DNA from: Paramecium sonneborni
Taxonomy: Eukaryota > Ciliophora > Oligohymenophorea > Peniculida > Parameciidae
Direction of reading: 5' to 3'
NCBI GenBank assembly: GCA_905182985.1
Contig: CAJJDN010000011.1
Location: 393,886-457,885 of the forward strand
Length of the DNA stretch: 64,000 bases
The notes under the pieces are model-generated. The model had not been told where the DNA came from. It worked only from the letters and a program-made list of their open reading frames with translations, and did no database searches. Below, piece by piece: positions 25,528-38,297 of the stretch (positions are counted from its first letter, which is position 1; each line of letters opens with the position of its first letter). The translations under genes were made by a program, and so were the position numbers.

Positions 25528-27720
25528 ATGGAATTAAAAGTTTTATAAAAAAATTATAATTATTTATTAATGTCACAAGAGTCGTAAACAAGTTTGTTGG
25601 GAAATTTAAGAAAAGTAATTACATTAGTTGATTAATTACGTGATATTGGATTGAATGATTATATAAAATTGCCTCGAATAGTTGTTTTAGGTATATAATC
25701 AGCAGGAAAATCATCATTATTGGAACATATTGTAGGAATAGATTTTTTACCAAGAGGATCGGTAAAACTTAAATATGATAAATAGGGAGTTGTCACAAGA
25801 AGACCATTGGAATTACGTTTATCTTACTGTCCTAAAAATGTATGTACATAACCAACAGCAGAATTTGTAGAAGAAATGAAAGGAAAGAAATTTACAAATT
25901 TTGATGAGGTAAGAAAGAATATAGAATAATTAACAGATAAGGTATGTGGAACAAGTAAAAATATTATTGACAAACCAATAATATTAGCAGTAACAGGGCC
26001 AAATTGTCCAGATTTAACTCTTGTTGGTAAAGATATAAGAATATATGTAAAATTATAGACTTACCTGGGATAACAAGAATACCTATAATGGATTAACCAA
26101 AAGATATTGAATAAATAACAACTAATATGGCTAAGAGATATTGTGAAGATCCTTCAGCTATTATTTTGTGTGTTGTTGCAGCCAATGCTGATATGACAAC
26201 ATCAGATGCATTATTATTGGCTAAGAAATTAGATCCTGATGGTATTAGAACTGTTGGAGTTTTAACTAAAATTGATATTATGGATTAGGGAACTAATGCT
26301 ATCAAAATGCTAAAAGGAGAAGAAGTACCTCTTAAATATGGATATGTTGGAGTTAAATTGAGATCGCAATAAGAAATTAAAGATAATATTCCAATTGTTT
26401 AAGCTGTCCAAAGAGAAAAGAATTTCTTTGCTAATCATCCTATTTATTCTTCCATTCCTGGAGATATATTTGGTACTTAAGTCCTTACAGGTAAATTAAC
26501 TAGAATTCTCTATCGAAGAATTAGAAGTTTCTTACCTACATTAATGTAAGAAATCAATTAGAGAATTTCTAAAGTCTAGAGTCGTCTTGATGTTCTAGGA
26601 CCAGGGTTGCCTGTTGAGGATTCTGTAATTTTATTATATAACATTATTATAGGATAAATTACATTTCATTTGGTAACTTATACATGAATTCTCTGTTCGT
26701 TTTAGAAATTCTATATCAGGATAATATGAAAAACAAAGAGTTAATTACAAATCATTACAAGTACCAGCTGGATCATCAATTAAATTACTTTTCAAAGATT
26801 TATATGATGATTATAGTCAATTAGATTATTGTGCTCTTAAGAAATTTAAGGATGATGATATTCTTTAAGTCATTTAAAAATATTAAGCATAATCTATACC
26901 AGGCTTTTTACCTGTTGATGCATTTTATGCACTTTTGAATCCAGAATTAAAAAAATTATATTCACCTGCTTATGAAACTCTGGAATAAGCCTTTTAAATA
27001 CTAGAATAATATGCTACCATTATTTTAGAAAGTTAATTATAATAGTATTTCTTATTCTATATATTAGATTACCCTCTGTTTATAAAATGCTCTCTTAATA
27101 AATTATGGATGTCATTCATGAATGCAAAAAAAATGCATATAATTCCATTACTGATATCCTTGATGCTGAACAAAACTATATATTCACTAATGATTTCAAT
27201 TATCTAAGTGGCAAACCTTTTATTAAATTTGGTAAAGAATCTAAGGCAGACCAACAAAAAGGAAATCCTATGGTTCTAGAATTAAGAACTAAAATAGAAC
27301 ATTATTTCAAATTAGTTGTTAGAGCCACTAGAGACAACATTCCAAAACTTATTGGATACTTTTTAGTCAAAGGATGTTAAGTAATTTATTTTTTCATAAT
27401 ATAGAATTAAATGTTAAGATAATTGTAGTCAAACTTAATGGAAAATCAAAGCATCATCTCTATACTAACTGAAGATTAAAATGTTGTTGATGAAAGAAAA
27501 AAACTCAATAGAGAAATTGAAACATTCAAAAATGCTTAAAAAATCATTAAAAGAGATCCTGAGTATATATTAACATTTATTATTAATTAGCCTTTCAGAA
27601 TATATTTTATCTGTTTCTGAAGAATAAGAAGATTAATAATTTATCTAAAAATAAAAATAATAATCAACTGATATTGTTACTTAATAGCCTAAACCATAAG
27701 TATAATCTATAAAATATATT

Positions 27721-27760
<40 letters not shown>

Positions 27761-28185
27761 GTTTAAATAAATAATAATTAAACTAATAAATTATAGATAA
27801 ATAATCCTTAAATATCAGTCTAAAAAACTGATGTAGGTAAAGTTTAAGAACTACCTCCTTAAAGGCCAAATAACCCTGTTGTAAGTAAAACTACAACTTA
27901 ATTACCTGATTCAACTAGACAATAACCAATCCCAACATAACCTTAGTAGAGATAACCTTAACCTTAAACTTAAAATAACTAATAACTAATAAAATTAATA
28001 AGCTTAATATCCATTGAATAATAATAATAGACAAACTGGGAATGCTCAACCTGTTACTTAATAACCAGCTCCTCCTCCTCCTGTAATTTATTAACTTTTT
28101 ATTCTAGGCTTAATAATAATCATAACCATAAGCTTAATAACCACAACCAGAAAAAAAAGGTTTATTTGGCTTTATAAAAAAATGA
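25528..28185 (+). CDS. dynamin-family GTPase with P/Q-rich tail (frame break near 27980)
   Basis: About 815 residues. The GTPase domain has G1 (VVLGIQSAGKSSLLEHIVG), the G2 region DFLPRGSGVVTRRPLELRL, G3 (VDLPGITRI) and G4 (LTKIDIMDQG), followed by the middle domain and GED (LPSVYKMLSQQIMDVIHECKK...). Dynamins constrict membranes in endocytosis or organelle division. No PH domain is seen; a low-complexity tail of poly-Gln, Pro and Gln (PAPPPPAQQQS) ends KKGLFGFIKK. Eight introns: 25762-25785, 26027-26058, 26625-26652, 27045-27067, 27381-27404, 27563-27590, 27700-27724 and 28083-28107. Exon length totals leave one extra base: the frame shifts inside a TAACTAA repeat near 27975-28000 with no possible intron. 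The upstream and downstream frames are both clearly coding. Confidence 0.88.
27725..27760 (+). repeat. TAA trinucleotide run coding poly-Gln
   Basis: Twelve consecutive TAA codons, read as glutamine, begin directly after a 25-bp intron in the dynamin tail. In this genetic code a TAA run is a pure poly-Gln microsatellite and can change length easily. Confidence 0.85.
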
Positions 28186-28260
28186 TTTAATTTTAGTCAT
28201 TATAAATTATCAAAATATAATGGACTGCGAATATATTGTTTATATTATTAAATAAGTTTT

Positions 28261-29654
28261 TCAGATATTAAAATCTAGTCCTTAATAAGCAGACTTGACA
28301 AAAGGTCTTTATTTAGATTCTATTTTCTGATTTATTTTCAAATTTTCTTCCTCTATTTATTACTGATGTTACTCAGTTTTTATTCTTCGAGATTAATCTT
28401 ATCCTTTGACAAAGATTTATTTAAAGAAAATAAAATTTTCTTCTTACATTTTTTACATTCCAATCATCTAATCTAATTTATTCAAGAGAATGTTTCTTTC
28501 CTAAATTTATCAGATATAATTGATACATCAGTGTTGCAATCTGTTTCTTATTTAAATTAAGTTAAATTTTCAAAGAGAAATTTATTTTATAATTCCAATT
28601 ATTCAGATTTCTTTTTTAATAATTGAACTTAAACTACTAATTAATCTATTTTGCTTTCTAATTTTTTTTATTTAATCTAAGTTAATTAATTTCCTTTATA
28701 CTCATCATTAGCTTATGTTTGATAATAATTTAATTTTTAAGTTTCATCACATTCAAATTGATTTTATAAATTATCAAATAAAGATTTTGAAGTTTAAGAA
28801 TCAACTGATTTACTCCTCTAAGATAAATCTTCTTTTTATTAATTTCTTATTTTCTGATTATCGTATTTGGTAATATAAATATTGTTTTATTTCTTTTATG
28901 TCTTTTGTAATTCATCTTCAATTTCAACTTTATTTTATCTCTAGTCTCTGCTTAAATTGCTTAATTTTTCTTTGAATTCTTTTGTGGTTATTTATTATTG
29001 TTTTTATAATTTTATTATAGGAGGAGTAGGAAATTATTTCATAGAAGAAGATCCTTTTAATCCCATTAATTTTTAATCAATTGTATTTTGAATAAGTTGC
29101 AAAGCTGATGGGCATTCAGATAATCCACTTCTCTATGAGAAATAAACTTATTCATTCAAATTTCCATAAGAATTAAATTTCTTTTTAGTACTATTCTTCA
29201 AATTACCATTTTCATTCCTTTACTGTTATTGCGATAATAAAGCTTAAAAATCAACACTTTAATTTCTCTATTCCCTAGTTAATCTTTTGTATTCAGTATG
29301 ATTCAAATTTTAATTTATTAGATTTGAAATAACATTAACTTAAGAGTGAGAATTTCTTTAAGGTGGTGAAGCAGATTTTTCTTTTTCTTTCTCTTTTTTT
29401 GGCGAGATAGACATTTAAACTTTAAATTACTTTTCATTTCCCTCTGTACGTATTCGAGTCTTAGAATTATTATGATTTAATGATTTAGATGGACCTGTGA
29501 CTAATTTCTTGAGTACTTAGAGACCTTCTAATTTTTACATTAATTGAGTATTAGAATGTTTTTGATGTTATTTAGGATAGTTGTATTTTTATACTTCATT
29601 GTTTTTTATGTTGGATGATGTTTTTCTATGCAAATGGTTATTGATAGTATACAT
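28261..29654 (-). CDS. coiled-coil protein, function unknown
   Basis: The 455-residue product has a basic, asparagine-rich N-terminus (MYTINNHLHRKTSSNIKNN), a SPKK-E-K-E-K-SASPPQ segment near residue 105, and a glutamine-rich coiled coil from about residue 260 to 400. One 26-bp intron at 28501-28526 brings in a last exon (ERNILLNKLDQMIGMQKMQEE...) instead of stopping early. I do not recognise a family. It is convergent with dynamin, with 75 bp between the stops. Confidence 0.65.
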
Positions 29655-29797
29655 AATATAATTTATAACAGCTTAAAAAAATATAAATTATTGAAAAATG
29701 ATGGGATTATTTGAATTAACAAAATACATTTTAAGATATTTGATGAGTATATATATTTAATATGATGTGAATATGTGATCATTAATTATTTAAATTA

Positions 29798-30127
29798 ATG
29801 AATAATATTTAAGGGTATTCACTTTCAAAGCCATCAACTAAAACCACATAAGCACCAGGTGGTAATTCATCCATCACATTTGTATTTTTGAATTCATATT
29901 CAGGGCTCTGATGAGCCTGCTCCTCAATAAAAACGAGTTGTAAGAGATCCTAATGCTAGTCAATTCACTCTTGGAGGTGATCCTGTTCCTTAAAAAGGAT
30001 AACAATAATAGCAAAAATAATAATAGGATTAAGGTTTTTTTTTTTTTATTTATTTTTTTTAGGGACTCATACTTCAGTCAAAGTTAAGAATCCACCTGGA
30101 GGTTAGTCATCAATATAATTTGGATGA
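29798..30127 (+). CDS. Jupiter/HN1-like small protein
   Basis: The 92-residue protein has two copies of the P-G-G-x-S-S-I-x-F-G motif (QAPGGNSSITFGSDEP near the N-terminus and NPPGGQSSIQFG at the very end). The first copy is followed by GSDEPAP, matching the PPGGGSNFSLGFDEP block of the Jupiter/HN1 (JPT) family, which binds microtubules. A glutamine run lies between the two. Introns are 29882-29903 and 30034-30062; the second is almost all T and starts GTT rather than GTA. The two-motif layout with a disordered middle is the family's usual form. Microtubule association is inferred from the family. Confidence 0.75.
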
Positions 30128-30394
30128 AATATTAGTTAAATCAATAATTCATTTACATTTAACTCATCTTTCTTATTCTAACAAATTTACTCATTTCACT
30201 ATAATATTAATAAATTAGTGATTGACTTAGTATTCTCATAATCATTTTGTTATTTAAATTAAATTTATGAATGACGGAAGAATACTATTCAGCTAATTTC
30301 AAGCGTTAGATTAATATAATAATAATATTTAATTCAGACCTTTAAAAATTAAAAAAGAATAATTCATAAGTTGTATTTCATATTATTTAAACAA

Positions 30395-31699
30395 TCATAA
30401 TATTTGCATTGGTCTTAGTTTTTTAAATTTACTTAACTTCACATTACTTTTCTCTTAATCTTTTTTATTTAGTATTTTTAAACTTTCTAATGGTATTTCC
30501 CCAATTTTATTCATATTTTTTATAATTCTTTATTAAATTTATAAAAGCTCTTTGTCATTTTAGTATGATTTATCAAAAGAAGCTTTAGCCCTGTCAATTT
30601 TTTAAATAAATTGTTTAAATTAATTTTTTATTTTATCCTAAGGTTCTTCTCTTTCTATGATTTAACTTATTTTTCTAGAATCACTTATAACAGGTTGACT
30701 TAAAAATGTTCTATGAGAATAGATTTTAGAAGTATTTGGAGATAATTATGGAAGTTTATTAGAACTTCTAGATGTTTCAGGATAAAATTAATGAAATGTA
30801 GTTCTTTATTCACTAATTTCTGACAGTTATTAAATAGGTTCTGTTAATTTTTTTGTTTTTTTAATATATCTTTGTGGTCCTTTTTTTTATTTATTATTAT
30901 ATAATTGCTTAGTTGTTTTTTCAAGTAGTGTAAGAACTTTTTCTGTTTATTCTTTAAATTGTTTAGCTTATTAAGCAATCAATTCATCCATTTTTTCTTT
31001 TTCTTAAATATTTTCTTCTATTTATTTTTAAGGTAGTTTAATCATTTACATAGATTTTTTGCAATTTTTTCGTTCCTACTCATATTTATTTTGTAATGCT
31101 AATTATTCTTATTTAGTTTTAAGATCAACAAATAGTTAATCGATAACATTATAAAATTTATCATCCTCTGTTTTAAGTTCTTCAATTTCATTTTTAGGTG
31201 TATTAATCTAATCTTCTGATATTAAATATCCTTAGATATCAGGAGAATGTCTTATAATTGTACTTTTTTCAACAATTTATTTACTTTTTTATACTATTTA
31301 AGCATAATCAAATAAATCATCATCGTCACTATCTGAATCAATTTTTTTTAGAGTTTTTATCTTCTTCTTTTTTTCTGATTTAGTAATCTTTTGATTGCTT
31401 AAATGTTTGAGAAACAATTTAATATCAAGAAAAGTATCCATATTAGTAAAATCTTTAAATCTTCTGTCAAATAATTACTCCCTTGTAACTTTACTGATTC
31501 TCATTTTCTTTCTTTCTTATTGCAACACTTTACTGACATTTTAATTGAACAATCTATTTTCTTAATAAAATCAGTATGATTTACTTTCCATTTCATCAGT
31601 TTCATCTTGCGGAGTATTAGGGGAAGAGTCTTTTAACTTTCTTTTTTTGGCTAATTATTCTTTAACAAATTAATAGAAGTCTTATTCGAAGTTGTTCAT
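30395..31699 (-). CDS. coiled-coil protein, function unknown
   Basis: The 426-residue product begins MNNFEQDFYQFVKEQLAKKRKL with SSPNTPQDE shortly after (a candidate phosphosite). It has an acidic patch (KKIDSDSDDDDLFDYA) near residue 130 and a coiled coil in its middle (FYNVIDQLFVDLKTKQEQLALQNKYEQE). The C-terminal part is basic. One 24-bp intron (31561-31584) sits early. I recognise no domain. Its start codon lies only 14 bp from that of the divergent gene at 31714. Confidence 0.65.
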
Positions 31700-31713
31700 T
31701 ATAATTAATTAAA

Positions 31714-33235
31714 ATGGCCGATATATAGTCATTAAAAGTAGCTTTTATTGAATTCATTGAAAAATTACTGCCATCAATATCTGATCCTATGTCTATTACT
31801 TAATAAAAATGCTAATTACTGATTAAATTGCTCAAAGACGAATGTAAAACAATAAAGGATGTTTGTTTATATATTTAAAACCTCAAAATAGGACATATGA
31901 AACCTTCTAGTTAAAATATAACAGAAGAAGACAAATTAAAATCTCCAATAAAAACAAAATAACCAGATCTTGAGTTATTTTAGACTGAAACTTATTTTAG
32001 ATTAAGTAAAAAAATGCCTCCATATTAAACTAGATCTTCCTAACAAAGATTTAATAATAAAGAAATCAAGTTTAAAGAATGGTGAATTAAGAGATAAAAA
32101 ACACAATGATTCATAAAGTGATGGATAAGCATAAGACAATTAAACTCCACTTAAATTAGGAATTGAAAAATTGAAAAGTATATATACATTCTTAAAAAAA
32201 GAGACACCAAAGACAACTTCTACATTAAATCTATTTTTTCAACAAGTAAAAGGGTTTTCAATAGTTTCAAAAGAATATATAATTGATGATATATAACACT
32301 GCATGAAAGAGTTTAGAAGACATACTAAAATTATGGGATGTATAGAACAAAGATCTTTTGAAGTCAATAGTGGAGAAATCACTGATGTTGATAAAAAAAT
32401 GCATCATTAAAACTATACTTTTACTACTTACTCTAAACAATATGAATAATAAAAATCTTTTAAGAAAATGAGCATATTTGAACAAAAGAAAACCCATGAA
32501 TTAAACACTAAAGCATAAAATAATGAATAATTAATGCTACAATAAAACACAACACCACCAAAAACAGATAATAATTCTTTTTAAAAAGATTAAGAATCTA
32601 TAAATAAAGAATCTCAGTAAGCATTAACTAGTCGTACATATTAAACTTCTAAACCTTCTTTATATTCTTACAGAGTATAATAAAGAAGAAATGAACAATA
32701 AGGTTACTTAACTTCAAGAAATATTTCATCATAAGAATAAAACAATGAATAACTTAACAACAAAATTATATAAAATAATGAATTAGAAATATAATAATAA
32801 GATTCTAAATTCAAAGCTGCACCACTTTCTTAAGAATCAACTAGTAATTAAACATCTGAAATCATCAAATTAGGCACTATTCCTTCACCAAAATAGACAT
32901 CTAAACGATCTATTAATGATACAATTTCTATAAATACACAAATAAGTTCTCTACCAGTATCACCTTTTCTAAATAATACTAAAATTACTTTTGAATCCAC
33001 TCAATCACAAAATAATTCTCGGGAACAATCTACTAATGAAGAAATAAAAGTAGAGCAAAAATAAGAAGTTCCATAAAGAAATACTTATACAAGATTTAAT
33101 TACACTTAATAAAGATTATAATATATTAGAGGAAATTTAGTTTAGAATAATTATAGAGGTTCAAATCATAATTGTGCAGATGATAAACCTACAGAACTTC
33201 GAATAGATATGAAATAATTGGATTAAGATTTTTGA
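31714..33235 (+). CDS. disordered Q/N/S/T-rich protein, function unknown
   Basis: The 497-residue product has an N-terminal helical part (MADIQSLKVAFIEFIEKLLPSISDP) that may be the only folded region. The rest is rich in Gln, Asn, Ser, Thr and Lys with many S/T-P sites (TPPKTDNN, IPSPKQTSKRS, LPVSPF), and the tail has a single RG patch. One intron (32006-32033, 28 bp) joins the parts; without it the frame stops at a TGA shortly after. The composition suggests a regulatory or scaffold protein, but no domain is identifiable. Confidence 0.65.
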
Positions 33236-33255
33236 TTATAAATATTTATTTTAAA

Positions 33256-34815
33256 TCATTAATAAGTAAAACTTTTTGAAAATTATTATTTTAGTCTTCC
33301 TTCTTCTATATTTACTTATTTGATAAGATGCTAAACATTAAGATAATTTTATGCATAATCTTCATTTTGAATATTTAAACTTGCCATAACAGGTTATTAT
33401 TTGCTAACTGATGAAGAATTTGTTCTAAATTATCTTGCATAATTTGAATTCTGATTATGATAAATTAACAAATCCTTACTCTTCTTTAGAGCTGAATCAA
33501 TGTAAGGATCATAGTAACTATAATTAGGCAATGAAGGTTTCTATGTTTGTTCTGCTCTCTTACTTGATTATGTTCTTTAAGAATTCTAACGTGATGATGC
33601 TTAAGGTCTATTAATAAGAGGTCTTGGTTCTGGTGTTAAAGAAAACTATTAAATTATGGGTTTTGTTCTAACTAAATTAGCTATTTTTATAGTTTAAGGT
33701 GTAGAATTAGAATTTGAATTAAATGTTCCTATTTTATTAATATTTTATTCTGGGCTTCTTTCTGTTTTTTAATCTGACTTTGATATTGTTTTTGCAGTAT
33801 TTAATAACACTGGCTATTATGAACATTTGACATAAAAATGATCAGCTATTGTACCACTATCAAAAGAATTTATCATATTTAACACTTATGCATAGCTTGG
33901 TCTCTAAAATGAGTTATATGAAAGGAATTATATTATTATCTATTCAAATACTTAAGAATAGTTATATCTACTCATATTTTTGTAATTATTACTTTTAGAT
34001 ATATTATTTTAATTTTGTAACAGCGAAACCATATTAAAAAATACATTTTTCTGCATCATAAAAGTATTTAGGTTCTAAACCTGATATGCATACAACACAA
34101 ATAATTCCTATTATAAATATATTTATTTTCTCTGAATCTAAATTTAACTATAAATTATTTATATATTTTACTTTATTTTAAGGTTCTTTTAATTCTTATA
34201 ATTCTTCTGATGATAAATATTCTAATTCCCTAAGTCCTAATTTAACTTTTCTAAATGATGATATATTTTATGGTGTACAACTCAATTCTAATAATTTAAT
34301 TTATCCAACATCTGTTATACGTATATTTTATGGGTGTAAATCAATATATTTCTATTTATTATTTTATAAATCGATTAATGTTTCACAAAGAGTTTTTATA
34401 AGATACCATAATTCTCCTTCAAAATACCTAAATTTTATTGTTTAATAATACGTTGTTCTTAATTTTCTTCGAATATCTAAATCTTTTTATAGATTTTTTT
34501 GTATATATTGAATTCCAATATGAACAATATTAAGAGTTCCGCAAAAATCTTTTACACTTGATTAGGAGCAATCGTATATTTAGGTTATATTAGGGTGCTT
34601 AAGCCTTTAACTTAGAATTTTATTTTGCAAGATTACTTTATCTATTGACATAAAAGCTCAGGTTTATTAGATTGTAATTTAATAACTGCCATGAGTTCAG
34701 AGCAATCTGTATTAGATTAATAGACAACAATATCTCCATATGCAGGATCTGTTTTATTAACTATAAATTTATAGTTATTGAGAAGTTGGTTTTATTTTTA
34801 GTTGTTGGAACCCAT
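33256..34815 (-). CDS. protein-kinase-like protein with degraded catalytic motifs
   Basis: The 495-residue product has the outline of a protein kinase N- and C-lobe. The VAIK position reads MAVIKL with the lysine kept, the alphaC/beta4 region reads QRLKHPNITQIYDC, and the catalytic loop reads YIDLHPQNIRITDVGQIKLLELS. Aligned with HRDLKPEN...DFG, the aspartate and asparagine of the loop are kept, but HRD is YID, the lysine is His, and DFG is replaced by ELS. The APE-region LEYLSSEEL and a hydrophobic helix (INIFIIGIICVVCISG, the DVWSxG helix) follow. It is therefore probably a pseudokinase. Introns: 33971-33992, 34148-34171, 34611-34636. The last 150 residues are polar. Confidence 0.7.
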
Positions 34816-34839
34816 TTTTTTATTTAATTAATATATTCT

Positions 34840-36056
34840 ATGCTAACATATACAGATTTTTGTCTTAAACTTGCAAAAATAATTAAAGATGAAAAAATTG
34901 AATCACAAACTTTGACAACTTTAGTTGAAGAAACAATTGATCAATTAGAAAAATCTTAAGCTCCTATTGAAACTTATGTATTTTGTTAATTATAACAAGA
35001 GGAAGAAATAATTGCAAAAGAATTATAATTTTACAGAAACGAATGCTTATATCTCAATAAACTAAGACTTACATTATAATTTTAAGTGAAGGTAATTAGA
35101 TTATATAAGTAGTAATTGCAAAGATAATTATTAGAAGAAAAAGAAGCTAATATTGAATTAACAAATGTTCTCAAAACATAGAAACAAGAATAGTTATTGA
35201 ATTAAACTAAAACTGAAGGGTTGAATAATATCACCCAAAGAAATGAATCTTATAAATTAAGTACAAGATAACATAAAGAATGTAATTAAATTTTTAATTG
35301 TTTTTTTATAAAGAATTTAGTGTTACTTAGAGATAACCATTAGTTCCTTAAACAACTAAATTGATGTAAGTAGCCCCTCATCTAACAATAGAGATTAAAA
35401 ATATAAAAACTCCACTAATTGAACAATAAGACCCAAAAAATCTAAAGGAATTGTTTGATTAATGTGTTTAATAGCTTTATAGAGACAATTAAATGAGAGG
35501 AAATCACATTAAGAAAAATAAATAAATATGTAGCAGAGATCATTCAGGATAATTTTAATTATGTGAAGATGACAAAGATATTACTTTTTCGAAACTTGAT
35601 ATAAAAACTCTTACAGAAAAGTATTAAAATACAAACACAATGATTATAGATTTTTCTTAAATCCCCATTTCTTAAAAATGATTGAAGCATAAATTTTTGA
35701 TATAAAATGTTGTAATAATAAGGCCTGTCTTTACAATTATAAGCAATCCTAAATATCGTCTGAACCTTAACATAATTAAAATGAAAGTAAATTACTTGAA
35801 ATACCTAAAAAAATACCATAATTTCGAAAAGATCATAGAAGTAAAAGCGTTGGTAGAAAAGATGGTATTATATGATTGAATAATTTAATTAGATTTAAAA
35901 CTTTAATACTAATATTTATTTGCAGATGTTTTACGATTAGAAAGAGAATTATGTGCAACTCCAAAATAAAATAAAAATAGATAGATTGAATTAAAGAGTT
36001 AATTAAAAGATGTACGTGAAAAACTATATTAACTATAATGCAAGATTTTAAATTGA
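34840..36056 (+). CDS. coiled-coil protein with a Cys-containing motif, function unknown
   Basis: The 375-residue product has an N-terminal coiled coil (residues 1-150, rich in Gln and Glu), a middle region with FDIKCCNNKACLYNYKQ and a basic stretch FRKDHRSKSVGRKD, and a short C-terminal helix (VLRLERELCATPKQNKNRQIELKSQLKDVREKLYQLQ). Introns at 35282-35313, 35621-35649 and 35865-35892 are all needed to keep the frame. I recognise no family. It is divergent from the pseudokinase gene with 24 bp between start codons. Confidence 0.65.
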
Positions 36057-36098
36057 ATAGTTATCTAATTCTTTAAATTAATATAGAATTATATAACA

Positions 36099-36963
36099 TC
36101 AAATCATATAGAATCTCGAATCTTTTGGTAATAATGTCTAATATTTTGATTTTACATTGCTTTGAGATCTTCTATTAAGAGCCATTAATGAGTACATAGC
36201 ATTTGTCATATGATTTCTTGATAATAGCTCTTATTTTCGTTTTTCATTTTAAACAGTCTTTACTCTAATTATATTATTTAATACCTTCTTCTTGATAAAT
36301 TTTGGAATCCTTTTTTTTTAATTCTTCCAAATCACTTGCATTACTTATTGTCATTAAAGTTGTGTCATTTGAATTAATCATACTGTTTAATATTTTTTGT
36401 CTTGAATTATTCATTATCAATAATTAATAAGGATATCGAACACCATTTTTTAAAACAGTCCTTTAATTAACAAGAAAATTATTATTTATTGTCTCACTTA
36501 ACGTTTATTAAGTTTAGTTCTAAACACTTTTTGATTATCTTTAAAATGTTTAGGATACCTTGGGTTATACTGAATATTTATTTGTTATAGCAGATTATTT
36601 CTTTGACTTAAAAATTGAAAACTTTTATTAAATTTTATCAACAACCATTTAGTTTTCTTTTCTTGTATTTGATTACGAAGGAAATTCATAAAATGTTTCA
36701 TCAACTGAAAAAGATTAATTTATTTATTTTTAGCCTTCTTTTGGAGAATTATATATTTCAGAAACAGTCTTATTTAATTTAGATACTGCAAATATATTCT
36801 ATTCGATAGTATTATAATTTCTAATAAGATGAGGTACTCTAGAAAGAGTTCTTTGTGGATATTAAGCACTTGATAGTCTTGATTTAAGTATTTTAAGAGA
36901 TTTTTTCTTTTACCATGATTCTGCTAACTAGCGAACTCTTGACATATCATCAATGTATTGCAT
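36099..36963 (-). CDS. basic protein of unknown function
   Basis: The 280-residue product is basic and rich in Ser, Asn and Gln. It starts MQYIDDMSRVRQLAESWQKKKSLKILKSRLSS and has repeated S-x-x-K phrases but no visible domain, signal or membrane segment. A 22-bp intron at 36263-36284 is preferred over no intron because it extends the frame by 45 clean codons to a TGA at 36099. Function unknown. Confidence 0.6.
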
Positions 36964-37087
36964 TTTATAATTATTATTTTTGTTATTTTTTATTTAATAA
37001 AATTATGTTAATTTTAATTAAAACAAAATATTCTTGAATGATATTTATATACCCATTTTTATATGGAAAAGCTGTTAATTAATATAA

Positions 37088-38263
37088 TCAAATTTAACAA
37101 AGGTCATTCAAGTCTTTAGAAATATATTATTCTAGATATTTGATTAATTATCTTCTAGTACAATTAATTTTAGATCTGCAAATTTTAGTTTCTAAGAGTT
37201 CATTTTAAAAATATAGATTGGCATATTCTCCTTTAATTATTAATTTCAATTAAGAGGCAAAAGGAGGAATAAGTCGTTCTTCAATCAAAACAGCTAATAT
37301 TGCAATTTAATTTGAATCATGTCCAAAATATATACTAAAAAGATGATCTCCTTAAATTTATTTAATTATCCATTAAAATATTTCAGTTAATGCAGAAAAA
37401 TGTTGAATAGATTTTGAATTATCAATATTATAAAACTTATAGATAAAAATCTAAAATAAAAATAAATAATTTACTTCATCTAAATATTTTTAAGCATTTA
37501 ATGAAAAAACTGGCCTCTCAAATCCTTAATATCTATTACATTTATATCCTCCATAAAATGTTTTCATTTAATTGATAGTGATAGTTTCTTATTGAAGAAA
37601 TGAATTTGAATTTTTCATCTCTGTAAATACTTCTTAAAACTCTGGCCTAAGTTTAAACTCTTGATTTTTTGACAAATATTCTTGGTTATTTAATATTTCT
37701 AATTCAATCTAATCTAATATAGGACACTATGATGAACTATGACCATGAAATAAAAAGTCTCTATCCATTTAAAACGTTTCAAAATCAAAATCAAAAGGAC
37801 TTGTAAAATTCGACTATAGAATTTGTTTTAGAATTTTTTCATTTTTAGAATAGTTTGAAAAATAGTCTTAAAAAAAGTTTTTAAGAATTTCTGAAAAATT
37901 ATTAGGACAAAGTCCCTAAATAAATGCAATGAATGAATGTATAACTCTTGGTTTTAAAGATGAAATGAAATTTAATTTTTAGTAAATACAATTTGCATTA
38001 TCATCATAAAAATAATTAGTTTGATATGATTAACCTAATTATTAAAGTTATAAAAATCCTTTTTCAGTAAGATGACCAGGTTTATAGTTTTTCCATAATT
38101 CTTAATCTAATGGATTATATTTGTTAGGAGATCTAGCACCATGTCTAATAAATGTTATTTCTTTTTGTTAATGTTAAACATTAATAGCTTAAAAGATTAC
38201 AAAATAAAGAGTGCCAACAATAAATAGTTATAGAATAGCCCAAGTTAGTTGAGATGTGAACAT
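37088..38263 (-). CDS. histidine acid phosphatase
   Basis: The intronless 391-residue product begins with a signal-anchor-like hydrophobic segment (LTWAILQLFIVGTLYFVIFQ). The catalytic motif EITFIRHGARSP (RHGxRxP) is at about residue 45, and the second active-site motif (SIYFGHDSNQIAIL, His-Asp) near residue 315. Both arginine and histidine of the phosphohistidine site are intact, so an active lumenal or secreted acid phosphatase is likely; length and motif spacing fit the lysosomal/prostatic group. The substrate is not predictable. The C-terminus has no second membrane helix. Confidence 0.85.
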
Positions 38264-38297
38264 TTTATTATTTAAAATAATTTAATATATTTATTTC

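Noticed and set aside
27105..27380. Separate small gene beginning MDVIHECKKN
   Set aside because: It is the GED-region exon of dynamin, joined by introns on both sides.
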